Assembly (NCBI RefSeq): GCF_000321415.2
Contig: NC_019902.2
Coordinates: 1,736,001 to 1,800,000 of the forward strand
Direction: 5' to 3'
DNA: 64,000 nt
Source: Thioalkalivibrio nitratireducens DSM 14787
GTDB taxonomy: Bacteria > Pseudomonadota > Gammaproteobacteria > Ectothiorhodospirales > Ectothiorhodospiraceae
Part shown: positions 53,634 through 62,284 of the stretch, piece after piece
Layout: every line of letters begins with the position of its first letter
Numbering within the stretch: position 1 is the stretch's first letter
Position numbers and translations under genes: made by a program
Notes under the pieces: generated by a model
Databases searched by the model: none
Told to the model about the DNA's origin: nothing
What the model saw: the letters and a program-made list of their open reading frames with translations, nothing else

Positions 53634-55253
53634 ATGAAATCCGCGATGTATCGTGCGGCGCCGCCGCTGCTGCTGCTGCTGCTGTGCCTGTCCGTCCTGC
53701 TCTCCGTCCCGGGATCTCTGGCTGCAGATGCTGGCGTGCGCGCCGTCACCGTCTATCCGGACCGGGCCACCGTGATCCGCGAGCACCAGGCGGCGATCGT
53801 GGCCGGTGAGGGGACGATCCGCATTCACCCGCTCCCTCCCCGGCTGGTTCCGGACAGCCTGCGAGTGCGTGCCGAAGGCCCCGACGGTCTGATCCTCAGT
53901 CATGTCGAGACGCGGACCGTCCACGGCCGGGATCTGGCCCACCCCGAGGAACGTGCGCTGACCGAGGCCCTGCAGGTGGCTCGGGACGAGCGCCGCAGGC
54001 TCGCCGACGATCGGCAGGCCCAATCCATGACGCTGTCGTTCATCGAGCATCTGACCGAGCATGCCGGCGCGGTGGAACCCGGGCTGCCGCCCGATCAATG
54101 GCACCGTGCCTGGGGCCTGATCGGTGACGGCGCCCGCGACGTGCTCGAACAGATCGCGCGAATCGACATCGCCCTGCGCGATATCGATGCCGAGATCGAG
54201 CGCATCGAACGCGAGCTCAACAACCTGCGCACCGGGCGGCGCGACACCACAGAGGTCGCGATCCTTTACCAGGCCAACGCCGCGGGCGAGGCGCGGGTCA
54301 CGCTCGAGTACGAGATCCCCGGGGCAGGCTGGAAACCGGTCTACGAGGCGCGCCTCGATACCGCGGACGGGCTGCTGGAATTCGTCCAGCGTGCCGAGGT
54401 GCGCCAGAACACCGGCGAGGAATGGGACGACGTGATCCTGCATCTGGCGACCGCTCGTCCGGCGCTCGGCGGCCGCTTGCCCAGGTTGTCGCCCTGGTTC
54501 ATCGACATTCGGCCGCCGCCTCGGGCCCTGATGCGCGACGACACAGCCACACCGGAGACGATGGCCGTCCGTGCGCCCGCGGCGGTGAGCGAGGCAATGC
54601 TGGAAACGACCGGGTTCGCCACCCGTTACCGGGTACCGGGCCGCGTGAGCCTGCCGCCCGACGGCCGGCAGCAACGGTTCGTCCTCGCGAGCCACCGCCA
54701 CGAGGCGGCGATCTCGGGCCGCGCGGTGCCCGTGCTCTCGCCCCATGCCTACCTGTTCGCGGAAACCGAATTTGCCGGCGAGGCGCCTCTGCTGCCGGGG
54801 CCGTTGACGCTGTTCCAGGACGGGCAGCTTGCAGGACAGGCGCGCCTCGACGCGCTGGCGCCCGGTGCGCCCCTCAGGCTCGCCTTCGGCGTCGACGACC
54901 GGATCGAGGTTCACCGGGAGATCGAGCGTGACAGCATCGGCCGCGAGGGCCTTCTGCGCCGCCAGCAGCGGCTCGAACGGGGGTACCGGATCACGGTGGA
55001 CAATCGCCACGAGCGCGCGCTGGAGGTCACGGTGCTCGACCGCCTGCCGGTCCCCCGCGACCAGCGCATTACCGTCGAGCTGAGCCCGGCGGCGACGCCA
55101 CCCACCGAGCGCGACGTCGACGGCCGTCTCGGGGTGCTGGCCTGGACCGGGGACTGGGCTCCAGGCGAGTCGCGAACGATACTGTTCAGCTATGTGGTGT
55201 CCTGGCCCGAAGATGTCGAGTCGATCCACGGGTTCGACGACCCGCGGCCATGA
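53634..55253 (+). CDS. MuiA-like (DUF4139) exported protein
   Basis: The protein has 539 residues with a signal peptide (APPLLLLLLCLSVLLS, cleavage after LAA). The N-terminal DUF4140-like region (VRAVTVYPDRATVIRE) is followed by a helical section and a DUF4139 beta domain (ARVTLEYEIPGAGWKPVYEARLD, NTGEEWDDVILHLATARP). The family is called mucoidy-inhibitor-like; biochemical function is unknown. It is probably periplasmic. Confidence 0.88.
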   Translation: MKSAMYRAAPPLLLLLLCLSVLLSVPGSLAADAGVRAVTVYPDRATVIREHQAAIVAGEGTIRIHPLPPRLVPDSLRVRAEGPDGLILSHVETRTVHGRDLAHPEERALTEALQVARDERRRLADDRQAQSMTLSFIEHLTEHAGAVEPGLPPDQWHRAWGLIGDGARDVLEQIARIDIALRDIDAEIERIERELNNLRTGRRDTTEVAILYQANAAGEARVTLEYEIPGAGWKPVYEARLDTADGLLEFVQRAEVRQNTGEEWDDVILHLATARPALGGRLPRLSPWFIDIRPPPRALMRDDTATPETMAVRAPAAVSEAMLETTGFATRYRVPGRVSLPPDGRQQRFVLASHRHEAAISGRAVPVLSPHAYLFAETEFAGEAPLLPGPLTLFQDGQLAGQARLDALAPGAPLRLAFGVDDRIEVHREIERDSIGREGLLRRQQRLERGYRITVDNRHERALEVTVLDRLPVPRDQRITVELSPAATPPTERDVDGRLGVLAWTGDWAPGESRTILFSYVVSWPEDVESIHGFDDPRP

Positions 55254-55437
55254 ACCCGCGCACACCGGTGCACCACGGTCCGGCGCGCCGCGTCCGCTAT
55301 ACTCGACCCATGGATCGCACCGCGGCGCATCGACGCTTCCCGGGGCATGGCGGCGTCGCCCGGCCGCAGGGCAAGCCGGACCGGCCCACGGGCCATGCGC
55401 CGGATTGGAAACTCTCCGTCGAACGGGAGCAGGCACA

Positions 55438-55722
55438 ATGACATTCAAGGTCGGCGAACTCGTGATCATGCAGAACGCCAGCTACTACACGGAATGGAAC
55501 GGTGCGCTGGGAGTGATCGTAAGCCCGCTCGCCCCCCGGACTTCAATGGACCTGCTGTCCATGCGCTACCGCACCAGTCCCAGCTACCGGGTCAAGGTGC
55601 TGGCTTCCGAGGGCATCGTCGTCGATGCCCGCCCGCATCAACTGCGCCGCCTGCGCGGCCCGGACGAGCCAGTCGCAACGACGCGCCGGGCGCTCCGGCC
55701 CGTCGCCGGAGAGGCCTCCTGA
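55438..55722 (+). CDS. small hypothetical protein
   Basis: The protein has 94 residues from ATG 55438 (GGGAGCAGG ribosome site). A beta-rich SH3/KOW-like pattern is suggested by FKVGELVIMQNASYYTEWNGALGVIV and YRVKVLASEGIVVDARPHQLRRL. No catalytic residues are recognised. Confidence 0.65.
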   Translation: MTFKVGELVIMQNASYYTEWNGALGVIVSPLAPRTSMDLLSMRYRTSPSYRVKVLASEGIVVDARPHQLRRLRGPDEPVATTRRALRPVAGEAS

Positions 55723-55747
55723 TGCCCGGTCGCACCGAGTGCCGGTG

Positions 55748-55924
55748 ATGGCCGCCTGGCTGGTGGAACACTTCGTCTGGGTTGCGCTCGCGCTGGTCGT
55801 GGTGCTGGTGGGCCTGAAGTTCCTGATCGGTGGCCTGATGAAGCGGCTGATGGATGCCTCGGCGGCGGCCGAGGCCGCGGCCAAACACAACCCGGGCGAC
55901 GGCCCGGGTCCGGATCGCCGCTGA
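55748..55924 (+). CDS. small single-helix membrane protein
   Basis: The protein has 58 residues: one N-terminal membrane helix (VWVALALVVVLVGLKFLIGGL) and a charged Ala-rich tail. It follows the previous small gene by 25 bp and may be co-transcribed. No family is recognised. Confidence 0.5.
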   Translation: MAAWLVEHFVWVALALVVVLVGLKFLIGGLMKRLMDASAAAEAAAKHNPGDGPGPDRR

Positions 55925-56102
55925 CATCGCCCGGCCGCCCCCGGGGAGCCAGGCACAGCGGCGTCCGTGCGATCGCGCTGAAATCCTGGGGGTTCACCGG
56001 GGCGTTTCTTGCGCGCCGATTCCTCGCCGGTATGATGCTGCGCCAGCGCCGCCCCTTCCCACCCCGGAGAGGGATCCGGCAACCCGAATCCGGAGGAACC
56101 CC

Positions 56103-57119
56103 ATGGTCCAGCCCACGCAGTACGAAGAACATCCCTTCGCGCAGTATGTGCGCATCCTCGGCAAGGGCAAGAACGGTACCCGCCCGTTCACCGAGCAGGA
56201 GGCGTTCGACTCCATGCGCATGATCCTCGACGGGAAGGTCGAACCGGTCCAGCTCGGTGCCTACATGATGCTGATGCGGGTCAAGGAGGAAACGCGCGAG
56301 GAGCTGGTGGGCTTCGTGCGCGCCGTGCGCGACGCCATCCGGGTGCCTGCCGATGCCCCGGAGGTCGACCTGGACTGGTCCTCGTACGCCGGCAAGCGCC
56401 GCGTGCTGCCCTGGTACCTGCTGTCCACGCTGCTGCTGGCACAAAACGGGATCACCACGTTCATGCACGGGGCCAGCGGGCATACCAACGGCCGTATCTA
56501 TACCCGGGACGTGCTGGGCGCTCTGGGCATCCCCCCGTCGCGGTCGATCGAAGAGGCCTGCGAGCGCATGGGGCGGGAGAACTTCGCCTATCTCGACATC
56601 GAATACCTCTGTCCCCGACTGCACGAGATCATCGAACTGCGGCCACTGATGGGCCTGCGCTCGCCGGTGCACACCGTCGCTCGGAGCATCAACCCGTTCG
56701 GTGCACCCTACGTGATGCAGGGGATCTTCCACCCCGGCTACCGGCCGGTGCACCAGGAGGCGGCGATGCTGCTCGGAGAGGCCAATGTCGCGGTGATCAA
56801 GGGCGAAGGCGGCGAGATCGAGCGTAATCCCGATTCGCCCTGTCTGGTGCAGCGCGTGCGCGAGGGCGTGCTCGAGGAAGAAGAATGGCCGGCGATGTTC
56901 GCCCGGCGCCATCCCCGGGAAGACACGCTCGACATCGATCGGCTGGTCCGGTGCTGGCGCGGCGAGACCGAGGAGGAATACGGCGAGGCCGCGGTGGTCG
57001 GCACCGCGGCGATCGCGCTGCACCTGATGAACCGGGCGCCCACACCCGAGGCGGCGACCGCGCTGGCGCGCGAAATGTGGCAGGCGCGCCGCCGCGACCG
57101 CCTTCCGGCCGCAGCCTGA
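56103..57119 (+). CDS. TrpD2/YbiB-like protein (anthranilate phosphoribosyltransferase fold)
   Basis: The protein has 338 residues from ATG 56103 (CGGAGGA ribosome site). The N-terminal helical domain (RPFTEQEAFDSMRMILDGKVEPVQLGAYMMLMRVKEET) and glycosyltransferase-3 core (TFMHGASGHTNGRIYTRDVLGALG, VIKGEGGEIERNPD) match the TrpD2/YbiB group. Members bind nucleic acid and lack confirmed TrpD activity. No tryptophan genes are nearby. Confidence 0.88.
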   Translation: MVQPTQYEEHPFAQYVRILGKGKNGTRPFTEQEAFDSMRMILDGKVEPVQLGAYMMLMRVKEETREELVGFVRAVRDAIRVPADAPEVDLDWSSYAGKRRVLPWYLLSTLLLAQNGITTFMHGASGHTNGRIYTRDVLGALGIPPSRSIEEACERMGRENFAYLDIEYLCPRLHEIIELRPLMGLRSPVHTVARSINPFGAPYVMQGIFHPGYRPVHQEAAMLLGEANVAVIKGEGGEIERNPDSPCLVQRVREGVLEEEEWPAMFARRHPREDTLDIDRLVRCWRGETEEEYGEAAVVGTAAIALHLMNRAPTPEAATALAREMWQARRRDRLPAAA

Positions 57120-57135
57120 ACCCGGGGGATTTCGG

Positions 57136-57501
57136 GTGGAATGGCAGGAAATGGACGATCTGAAGCGGCGGATGCGCGACTTCGCCGAGCGCCGTGACTG
57201 GGACCAGTTCCATGCCCCGAAGAACCTCGCGATGGCGCTCGCCGGAGAGGCCGGCGAGCTGATCGAGCATTTCCAGTGGCTGACCGAGCAGCAAAGCGCC
57301 GAGCTCGATGCGCGCACACTGGAGAAGGTCGCCTCCGAGATCGCCGATATCCAGATCTACCTGGTACGGCTGGCGGACAAGCTCGGCGTCAGCATCGCCG
57401 ACGCGGTCGAAAACAAGATCGTGGTGAACGAACGCAAGTACCCGGTCGAGAAGGTCTACGGCAGCGCGCGCAAGTACACCGACTACGACCCCTCCAGGTA
57501 G
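57136..57501 (+). CDS. MazG-like nucleotide pyrophosphohydrolase
   Basis: The protein has 121 residues from GTG 57136 (an ATG at 57151 is possible). The EAGELIEHFQWL helix and EIADIQIYLVRLADKLG provide the EExxE/ExxD magnesium-binding set of the MazG/dCTPase (RS21-C6) group. It likely hydrolyses noncanonical nucleotides. It follows the TrpD2-like gene by 16 bp. Confidence 0.9.
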   Translation: MEWQEMDDLKRRMRDFAERRDWDQFHAPKNLAMALAGEAGELIEHFQWLTEQQSAELDARTLEKVASEIADIQIYLVRLADKLGVSIADAVENKIVVNERKYPVEKVYGSARKYTDYDPSR

Positions 57502-57508
57502 CACACGA

Positions 57509-57534
57509 GGCGCCGGCCCGCGACGGCCGGCGCC
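57509..57534. terminator. hairpin between convergent mazG-like and rdgC genes
   Basis: GGCGCCGGCC pairs perfectly with GGCCGGCGCC around a 6-base loop. It lacks a T-run but is well placed to end both transcripts. Confidence 0.55.
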
Positions 57535-57560
57535 TGGATCGGCGGTCCGCCGGCGCGTTG

Positions 57561-58484
57561 TCAGGCCGCTGCGCTCTCCGGCTCAGCCGCCTCGCCGAAC
57601 CACCCGACCAGCTGCGGCAGCAGGCGCTGCACCTCGAGGCTCAGCAGCGCGAAGCGCGCATCCAGCTGGACCAGTTCGTCGTCGCTGTCGACATCGTCGA
57701 GTGACTCGAGAACCTCGTCCTCGAAGCCGAGGCGGCGGATATTCAGCTCGTCGTCGAGCACGAAACGCATCCGATCCTCGAACACCAGCGCCAGGCGGGA
57801 CACACGGCGCCCGACGTCCAGGTGGGTCCGGATTTCGTCCGAGAGCAGATCGACCCGCTTGACACGGACCACGCCGGCATCGTCTCCGGCCTCCTTCAGT
57901 TCGCACTCGTCGCCGAGCGCCAGCCCGGCCGGCAATGTGGCACCGTTCAGCCAGGACGTCATCAAGTTCGCGGGATCGGTCCCGACCTTCGGCGGTGCCA
58001 CCGGCAGCGACCCGAGCGCCTTGCGCAGCAGGCTCAGCAGCTCCTCCGCACGGGCCTTGCTGGCCGTGTCGACCAGCAGCCAGTCATCCTGCGGCAGCAC
58101 CACCGCCGCGGTCACGCTGGACCGCGTGAACGCACGGGGCAGCAGTTCGTGCACGATCTGCTCGCGCAAGGTGCTCTTCTCCCTGCGTCCGATATCCCGC
58201 CCTTCGGCGGCCTCCAGCGTCTCGATCCGCTCCGCCAGTGTCTCGTTGATCACCGACGCGGGCAGCATGCGTGTCTCCCTGCGGGCGGAAACCAGAATGG
58301 CGTCTGCCGCGGCGTGCGCCAGCTGAGTCGCCTGCCGCCCCAGCGGCGGCACCCAGCCAACGGTTTCCGGTTCCAGGCTGCCGCAGGGACGGAACGCGGC
58401 GGCCTGCAGGGCCTCGTGCAACTCCTCGGGCGAGGTCGTGAACGGCTGGGCAAGCCGGTACAGCCGGAGATTCCTGAACCACAT
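57561..58484 (-). CDS. rdgC: recombination-associated protein RdgC
   Basis: The protein has 307 residues from ATG 58484. MWFRNLRLYRL at the start, FRPCGSLEPETVGWVPPLG, the REKSTLREQIVHELLPRAF stretch and FEDRMRFVLDDELNIRRL are the RdgC signatures. RdgC forms a ring around DNA and modulates RecA. Length is normal. It is convergent with the MazG-like gene. Confidence 0.95.
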   Translation of the reverse strand: MWFRNLRLYRLAQPFTTSPEELHEALQAAAFRPCGSLEPETVGWVPPLGRQATQLAHAAADAILVSARRETRMLPASVINETLAERIETLEAAEGRDIGRREKSTLREQIVHELLPRAFTRSSVTAAVVLPQDDWLLVDTASKARAEELLSLLRKALGSLPVAPPKVGTDPANLMTSWLNGATLPAGLALGDECELKEAGDDAGVVRVKRVDLLSDEIRTHLDVGRRVSRLALVFEDRMRFVLDDELNIRRLGFEDEVLESLDDVDSDDELVQLDARFALLSLEVQRLLPQLVGWFGEAAEPESAAA

Positions 58485-58594
58485 CGCAACCCCTTCCTGG
58501 GCAGTTTTGGGACGCGCAAGCCTACCCGATCCCGACCATCGCTTCAGCCCCCGATGCCGGGGCAGCAGGGTCATCCGATTCCCGGGTGAAAAAA

Positions 58595-58617
58595 AGCCCG
58601 GTCCAGAGGACCGGGCT
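58595..58617 (-). terminator. rho-independent terminator after the sulfur-globule-like gene
   Basis: AGCCCGGTCC pairs with GGACCGGGCT around a 3-base loop. An A-run on the left (58589-58595) and a T-run on the right make it bidirectional, but the only gene that runs into it is the minus-strand one ending at 58647. Confidence 0.85.
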
Positions 58618-58646
58618 TTTCCGTACGGCACCCCCGGGTCGGGAGC

Positions 58647-59006
58647 TTACTCGGACTCGTCCTGCTGCGGAGCGGGTGCCGCCCACGGAGCGGGATGGGC
58701 CGGACCGTAGTACGGCGCGTAACCGTAGCCGCGGTAGTAGGGGTGATAGTAGCCATAGCCGTCGCCGTAGCCGCGACCCAGACCACGGCCACTGCCGCGT
58801 ATCGAGAAACCGAAATCACCGAACAGGTCACCCAGACCGAACCAGTCCCCGATGCCGCGGCCCCAGCCCGGACCGTAGCCGTATCCCGGACCGTAGTACG
58901 GGCCATAACCATAGCCCGGCCCCCACCACTGGGCGCTGGACTGCATCGGTGCCGCAAAAGCCAGAACGAGAGCGGAGGCAGCGAGAACTTTCAGAGATTT
59001 GCGCAT
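58647..59006 (-). CDS. sulfur-globule-protein-like exported Gly/Tyr-rich protein
   Basis: The protein has 119 residues from ATG 59006 (AAAGGAGAA ribosome site). The signal peptide is cleaved near AQSSA/Q. The mature part is dominated by Gly, Tyr, Pro and Trp (QWWGPGYGYGPYYGPGYGYG), as in sulfur globule envelope proteins of purple sulfur bacteria. A terminator follows. The low-complexity composition makes homology hard to prove. It may coat periplasmic sulfur globules fed by the Dsr pathway. Confidence 0.7.
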   Translation of the reverse strand: MRKSLKVLAASALVLAFAAPMQSSAQWWGPGYGYGPYYGPGYGYGPGWGRGIGDWFGLGDLFGDFGFSIRGSGRGLGRGYGDGYGYYHPYYRGYGYAPYYGPAHPAPWAAPAPQQDESE

Positions 59007-59387
59007 GACGTTTCTCCTTTCTTGCGAAGATGCCCTTGCTGGATATCTTTCCCGCTTCGCCAAGGGCCGCACGTCGCGGGTTGAAGCAATGCCGGTTTTT
59101 CGTCCAGGGGGTTGGGACCCTTGATCGCGTTCCCGAACCATCCATTAGGAAAGAATTATATGGCAATCTTCAGAAAAGTGAAGCCCCACCCGCACCCACC
59201 GCCGCAAGTGGTGCCGAAGGCACGAAGTCAGTCGCGGGCGCCGCACAATGACCCTGGATCGGAGGCTGTGGGGGCGCGCGTTGTTGTGCCTCCTGCTCCT
59301 GCGTCGGCACCGCCAACCCCCGATGCGCTTGGTTCACCCTACCCCGATTCCTTCATTGCCCGGAGTAGCAGTCGCGCGCCTTCACCG
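59007..59387. other. gap upstream of the sulfur-globule-like gene
   Basis: About 380 bp. An AT-rich patch near 59145-59185 may hold promoter elements. A plus-strand open frame from ATG 59160 has a plausible ribosome site but runs 240 bp antisense into the rhodanese gene and is Pro/Ala/Ser-rich; I do not call it. Confidence 0.45.
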
Positions 59388-59750
59388 CTAGCCGGTTTCG
59401 CAGGGAAGCCCGGCGCGCCACCAGGCACGCATGCCGGCACGCAGTTGCCGAGCGTCATAGCCCTGCCGGCGCAGGATGCGCACCGCGGGGACGCTGCGAT
59501 GCGCGGTCAAACATACCGCGACGACCGGGCGCCCGGGATCGAGATCCAGGGAACGGAGGCCGGAACGGGTGAAATGCGTGATCGGAAGGCTCCGCGCCCC
59601 GGGTATACGGCTATACCGGAATTCTAGCCGGGTGCGGACGTCGACGATCTGGACGCCCCCGCGCGTGGACAGCTTGCGGAGTTCCTCCGCACTGACTTCC
59701 GGAACGGCCCCGAAGGGCCACCAGCTGCGAATCGTGTCGAGGATCATCAT
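59388..59750 (-). CDS. rhodanese-like sulfurtransferase
   Basis: The protein has 120 residues from ATG 59750 (GGAGGCG ribosome site). The fold is given by VQIVDVRTRLEFRYSRIPGARSLP. The active-site loop is CLTAHRS, with the catalytic Cys. It likely transfers persulfide sulfur, fitting the sulfur-oxidising setting. No transmembrane helix is clear. Confidence 0.9.
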   Translation of the reverse strand: MMILDTIRSWWPFGAVPEVSAEELRKLSTRGGVQIVDVRTRLEFRYSRIPGARSLPITHFTRSGLRSLDLDPGRPVVAVCLTAHRSVPAVRILRRQGYDARQLRAGMRAWWRAGLPCETG

Positions 59751-59856
59751 CAAGCGCCTCCAGCCATCGCGGGATACAGCCACCGACCGCGAAGGTCCGC
59801 GAGCCCCGGATCACCGCTGCCCGGGATCCGGCATTGCCGGCCTGCCGAACCCCCGC

Positions 59857-60633
59857 TTACCGTGTCGGGGCGCCATTGGCGTGGCGGTACAGCCACAGGA
59901 CATCGACCGCGAACGAGTAGCTCAGCGAGAGAAGCGCCGCCAACACCACGATGCTGGCGGCCTGCGCGGGCATCACCGGTGCCAGTGCCGCCAGCAACGC
60001 CAGGGACTGAAGCACGCAGACCGTCTGACGGCGGCGGCTTGGCGGCAACCTCGCGCTGAGCCAGGCCCAATACCAGCCACCCACAACAAAAGCGTAGCGC
60101 AGCAACCCGATCAGCAACACCCACGCACCCGCCTGCCCGGTACGCCAGACGAGCAGCGACAGTATCAGGATCAGCCATGCGTCCACCTCCATGTCGAAGC
60201 GGGCGCCGAACGCGCCCGTGCGCCGGGTACGCCGGGCCACCGCTCCATCGACCGCGTCCAGCGTCACGACCAGGGCCGAGATGCCGATCAGCCAGACCGT
60301 GGTGAGCGTATCCCATGAGCCGGGATGCAGCGCCACGATCGAGACTGGCGCTGCCAGCGCGGCGCGCAGCAGCGTGATGCCGTTGGCGGCGCCCGGGCCC
60401 TGTCGCAGGAACACGGGAGGCGACCGATACAGCAGCCCGCCCACCAGCAACGCGTACGCGAACAGCGAGTACGCAGCGACCGTCCCCGGCACGTCCGCAG
60501 CGTGGACCAGCAGCAGCGCCGTGCCTCCACAGGCCCCGAGTCCGATCGCCAGCTGCAGGCGCCAGGCGCTCGCCTGCGCGGGCAGCCGCCGCAGCGGCGT
60601 CGCGGGAAAGTCGTGTTCGTTGGGTGCGTTCAT
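59857..60633 (-). CDS. CDP-alcohol phosphatidyltransferase family membrane protein
   Basis: The protein has 258 residues and about six hydrophobic helices. The catalytic CDP-alcohol motif DGX2ARX8GX3DX3D is intact: DGAVARRTRRTGAFGARFDMEVD near residues 130-152. It joins an alcohol to a CDP-activated lipid or head group. It is divergent from the dehydrogenase - PTPS-like - glycosyltransferase gene set, which may share its pathway. Confidence 0.88.
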   Translation of the reverse strand: MNAPNEHDFPATPLRRLPAQASAWRLQLAIGLGACGGTALLLVHAADVPGTVAAYSLFAYALLVGGLLYRSPPVFLRQGPGAANGITLLRAALAAPVSIVALHPGSWDTLTTVWLIGISALVVTLDAVDGAVARRTRRTGAFGARFDMEVDAWLILILSLLVWRTGQAGAWVLLIGLLRYAFVVGGWYWAWLSARLPPSRRRQTVCVLQSLALLAALAPVMPAQAASIVVLAALLSLSYSFAVDVLWLYRHANGAPTR

Positions 60634-60788
60634 CTGTTTCCGGACGCGAAGAACCCGTCAGCAACTGCGCGGGCCGGGACGGGGCGGCGGTCCACTCGAT
60701 TTCGACCCCTGCGCGCTCAATTGGTTTGCTGGCACCCGGCAGCGGCGCCGATTACCATTCGACGAACTCAGGCATTCTTGGAACCCCC

Positions 60789-61772
60789 ATGCGCGCCGCC
60801 TCGAAAACCGCAAGAGCCTTCTGGGTGCTCGGCCCCGGCCGCGGTGAACTGCGCGAGGAGTCCCTGCCGGACGCCGGACCAGACGACGTGCTGGTTCGCA
60901 CCCTCTTCTCCGGGATCAGCCGGGGGACCGAAGCGCTGGTGTTCACCGGACGCGTTCCCGAGAGTCAGCGGACCGCAATGCGCGCGCCGTTCCAGGCCGG
61001 CGAATTCCCGGGGCCGGTCAAGTACGGCTACATCAATGTCGGGCGGATCGAGGAAGGCCCGGCCGAGCGTATCGGGGAACACGTCTTCTGTCTGTACCCG
61101 CACCAAGACCTGTACCGGGTGCCGGGAGCCGCGGCGATTCGGCTGCCCGAGGGCCTGCCTCCCGAACGCGCGGTACTGGCCGCAAACATGGAGACGGCGG
61201 TCAACGCGTTCTGGGATGCGGCGCCTCTGGCTGGAGACCGCATCCTGGTCATCGGCGGTGGTGTCCTCGGGCTGTTGACCGCCTGGCTATGCGGCCGCGT
61301 TCCCGGTACCGAGGTGACGCTGGTGGACACGAATCCGCGGCGGGATCGGTTCGCCGCGGCCCTCGGACTCGAGTTCCGCGATGCGCCGGTCGAGCACATG
61401 AACGCCGACCTCGTGATCCACGCCAGCGGGCAGCCGGAAGGGCTGGTCCAGGCGCTGGGCGCGGCCGCTATCGAGGCGACCGTACTGGAACTCAGCTGGT
61501 ACGGGGACCGCATGGTGGCCCTGCCGCTGGGTGAGGCCTTCCATTCCCGGCGCCTGGTGCTGCGCAGCAGCCAGGTCGGCCGGATCCCGGCGGCGCGCGC
61601 CGCACGCTGGGATCATGCGCGCCGGATACGGCTCGCTCTCGAACTGCTGCGCGACGAGCGCATCGACCCGTTGGTGACCGGCGAGGACGGGTTCGCGGAT
61701 CTGCCGTGGGTCATCGCACGGCTTGCCTCGGACCCCGGAGACACGCTCTGCCACCGGGTGCGGTACCCGTGA
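60789..61772 (+). CDS. medium-chain (zinc-type fold) dehydrogenase/reductase
   Basis: The protein has 327 residues from ATG 60789. SGISRGTEALVFTGRVPESQ, VKYGYINVGRIEEGP, GEHVFCLYPHQ and the Rossmann turn ILVIGGGVLGLL place it in the MDR superfamily. The structural-zinc Cys set is absent. It is probably NAD(P)H-dependent. It heads the gene set that continues to the window end. Confidence 0.82.
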   Translation: MRAASKTARAFWVLGPGRGELREESLPDAGPDDVLVRTLFSGISRGTEALVFTGRVPESQRTAMRAPFQAGEFPGPVKYGYINVGRIEEGPAERIGEHVFCLYPHQDLYRVPGAAAIRLPEGLPPERAVLAANMETAVNAFWDAAPLAGDRILVIGGGVLGLLTAWLCGRVPGTEVTLVDTNPRRDRFAAALGLEFRDAPVEHMNADLVIHASGQPEGLVQALGAAAIEATVLELSWYGDRMVALPLGEAFHSRRLVLRSSQVGRIPAARAARWDHARRIRLALELLRDERIDPLVTGEDGFADLPWVIARLASDPGDTLCHRVRYP

Positions 61773-61885
61773 ACCCGGGCGTCGACCCACCGCACTGGCC
61801 GCGCTCGGCGGGCCGAAACCGGTGCCACCGGGCTTCCTTTCGATGATCATGTTCCCCTTTCCCGGCTGGCCCCGAGGAGGCCCTC

Positions 61886-62284
61886 ATGTATAGCGTGAAC
61901 GTCCGTGACCATTTCATGATTGCCCACAGCTTCACCGGCGAAGCGTTCGGACCCGCCCAGCGGCTCCACGGCGCGACCTATGTCGTCGACGCGACCTTCC
62001 GTCGGAGGGAACTGGACGCGGACGGGGTGGTGGTCGACATCGCTCTGGCAGGCGCCCAGCTGGGGGCGGTGCTGGCCGGGATGAACTATCAGAACCTCGA
62101 CGATCACCCCGACTTCGAAGGCCGCAACACGACCACCGAGTTCCTGGCCCGCGAGATCCATCAGCGTCTTGCCGATGCGATCCAGCGCGGCAAACTCGGC
62201 CCATCCGCGTCGGGAATCGACGCCCTCTGCGTCACCCTGCACGAATCTCACGTGGCCTGGGCCAGTTTCGAAGGACCGCTTTGA
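61886..62284 (+). CDS. 6-carboxytetrahydropterin/6-pyruvoyltetrahydropterin synthase-like protein
   Basis: The protein has 132 residues. The PTPS fold is supported by [18 protein letters not shown], the LDDH segment and [11 protein letters not shown]. In QueD and PTPS the zinc site reads HGH with an upstream catalytic Cys. Here HGH is HGA and the Cys position is Ala, so one zinc ligand and the usual nucleophile are missing. The substrate may differ from classic pterin synthases. The stop overlaps the glycosyltransferase start (TTGA). Confidence 0.8.
   Translation: MYSVNVRDHFMIAHSFTGEAFGPAQRLHGATYVVDATFRRRELDADGVVVDIALAGAQLGAVLAGMNYQNLDDHPDFEGRNTTTEFLAREIHQRLADAIQRGKLGPSASGIDALCVTLHESHVAWASFEGPL

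Noticed and set aside
59160-59627. Plus-strand ORF starting MAIFRKVKPH with a plausible ribosome site
   Set aside because: It runs antisense through most of the C-terminal half of the rhodanese gene and is Pro/Ala/Ser-rich. An alternative short peptide cannot be excluded.
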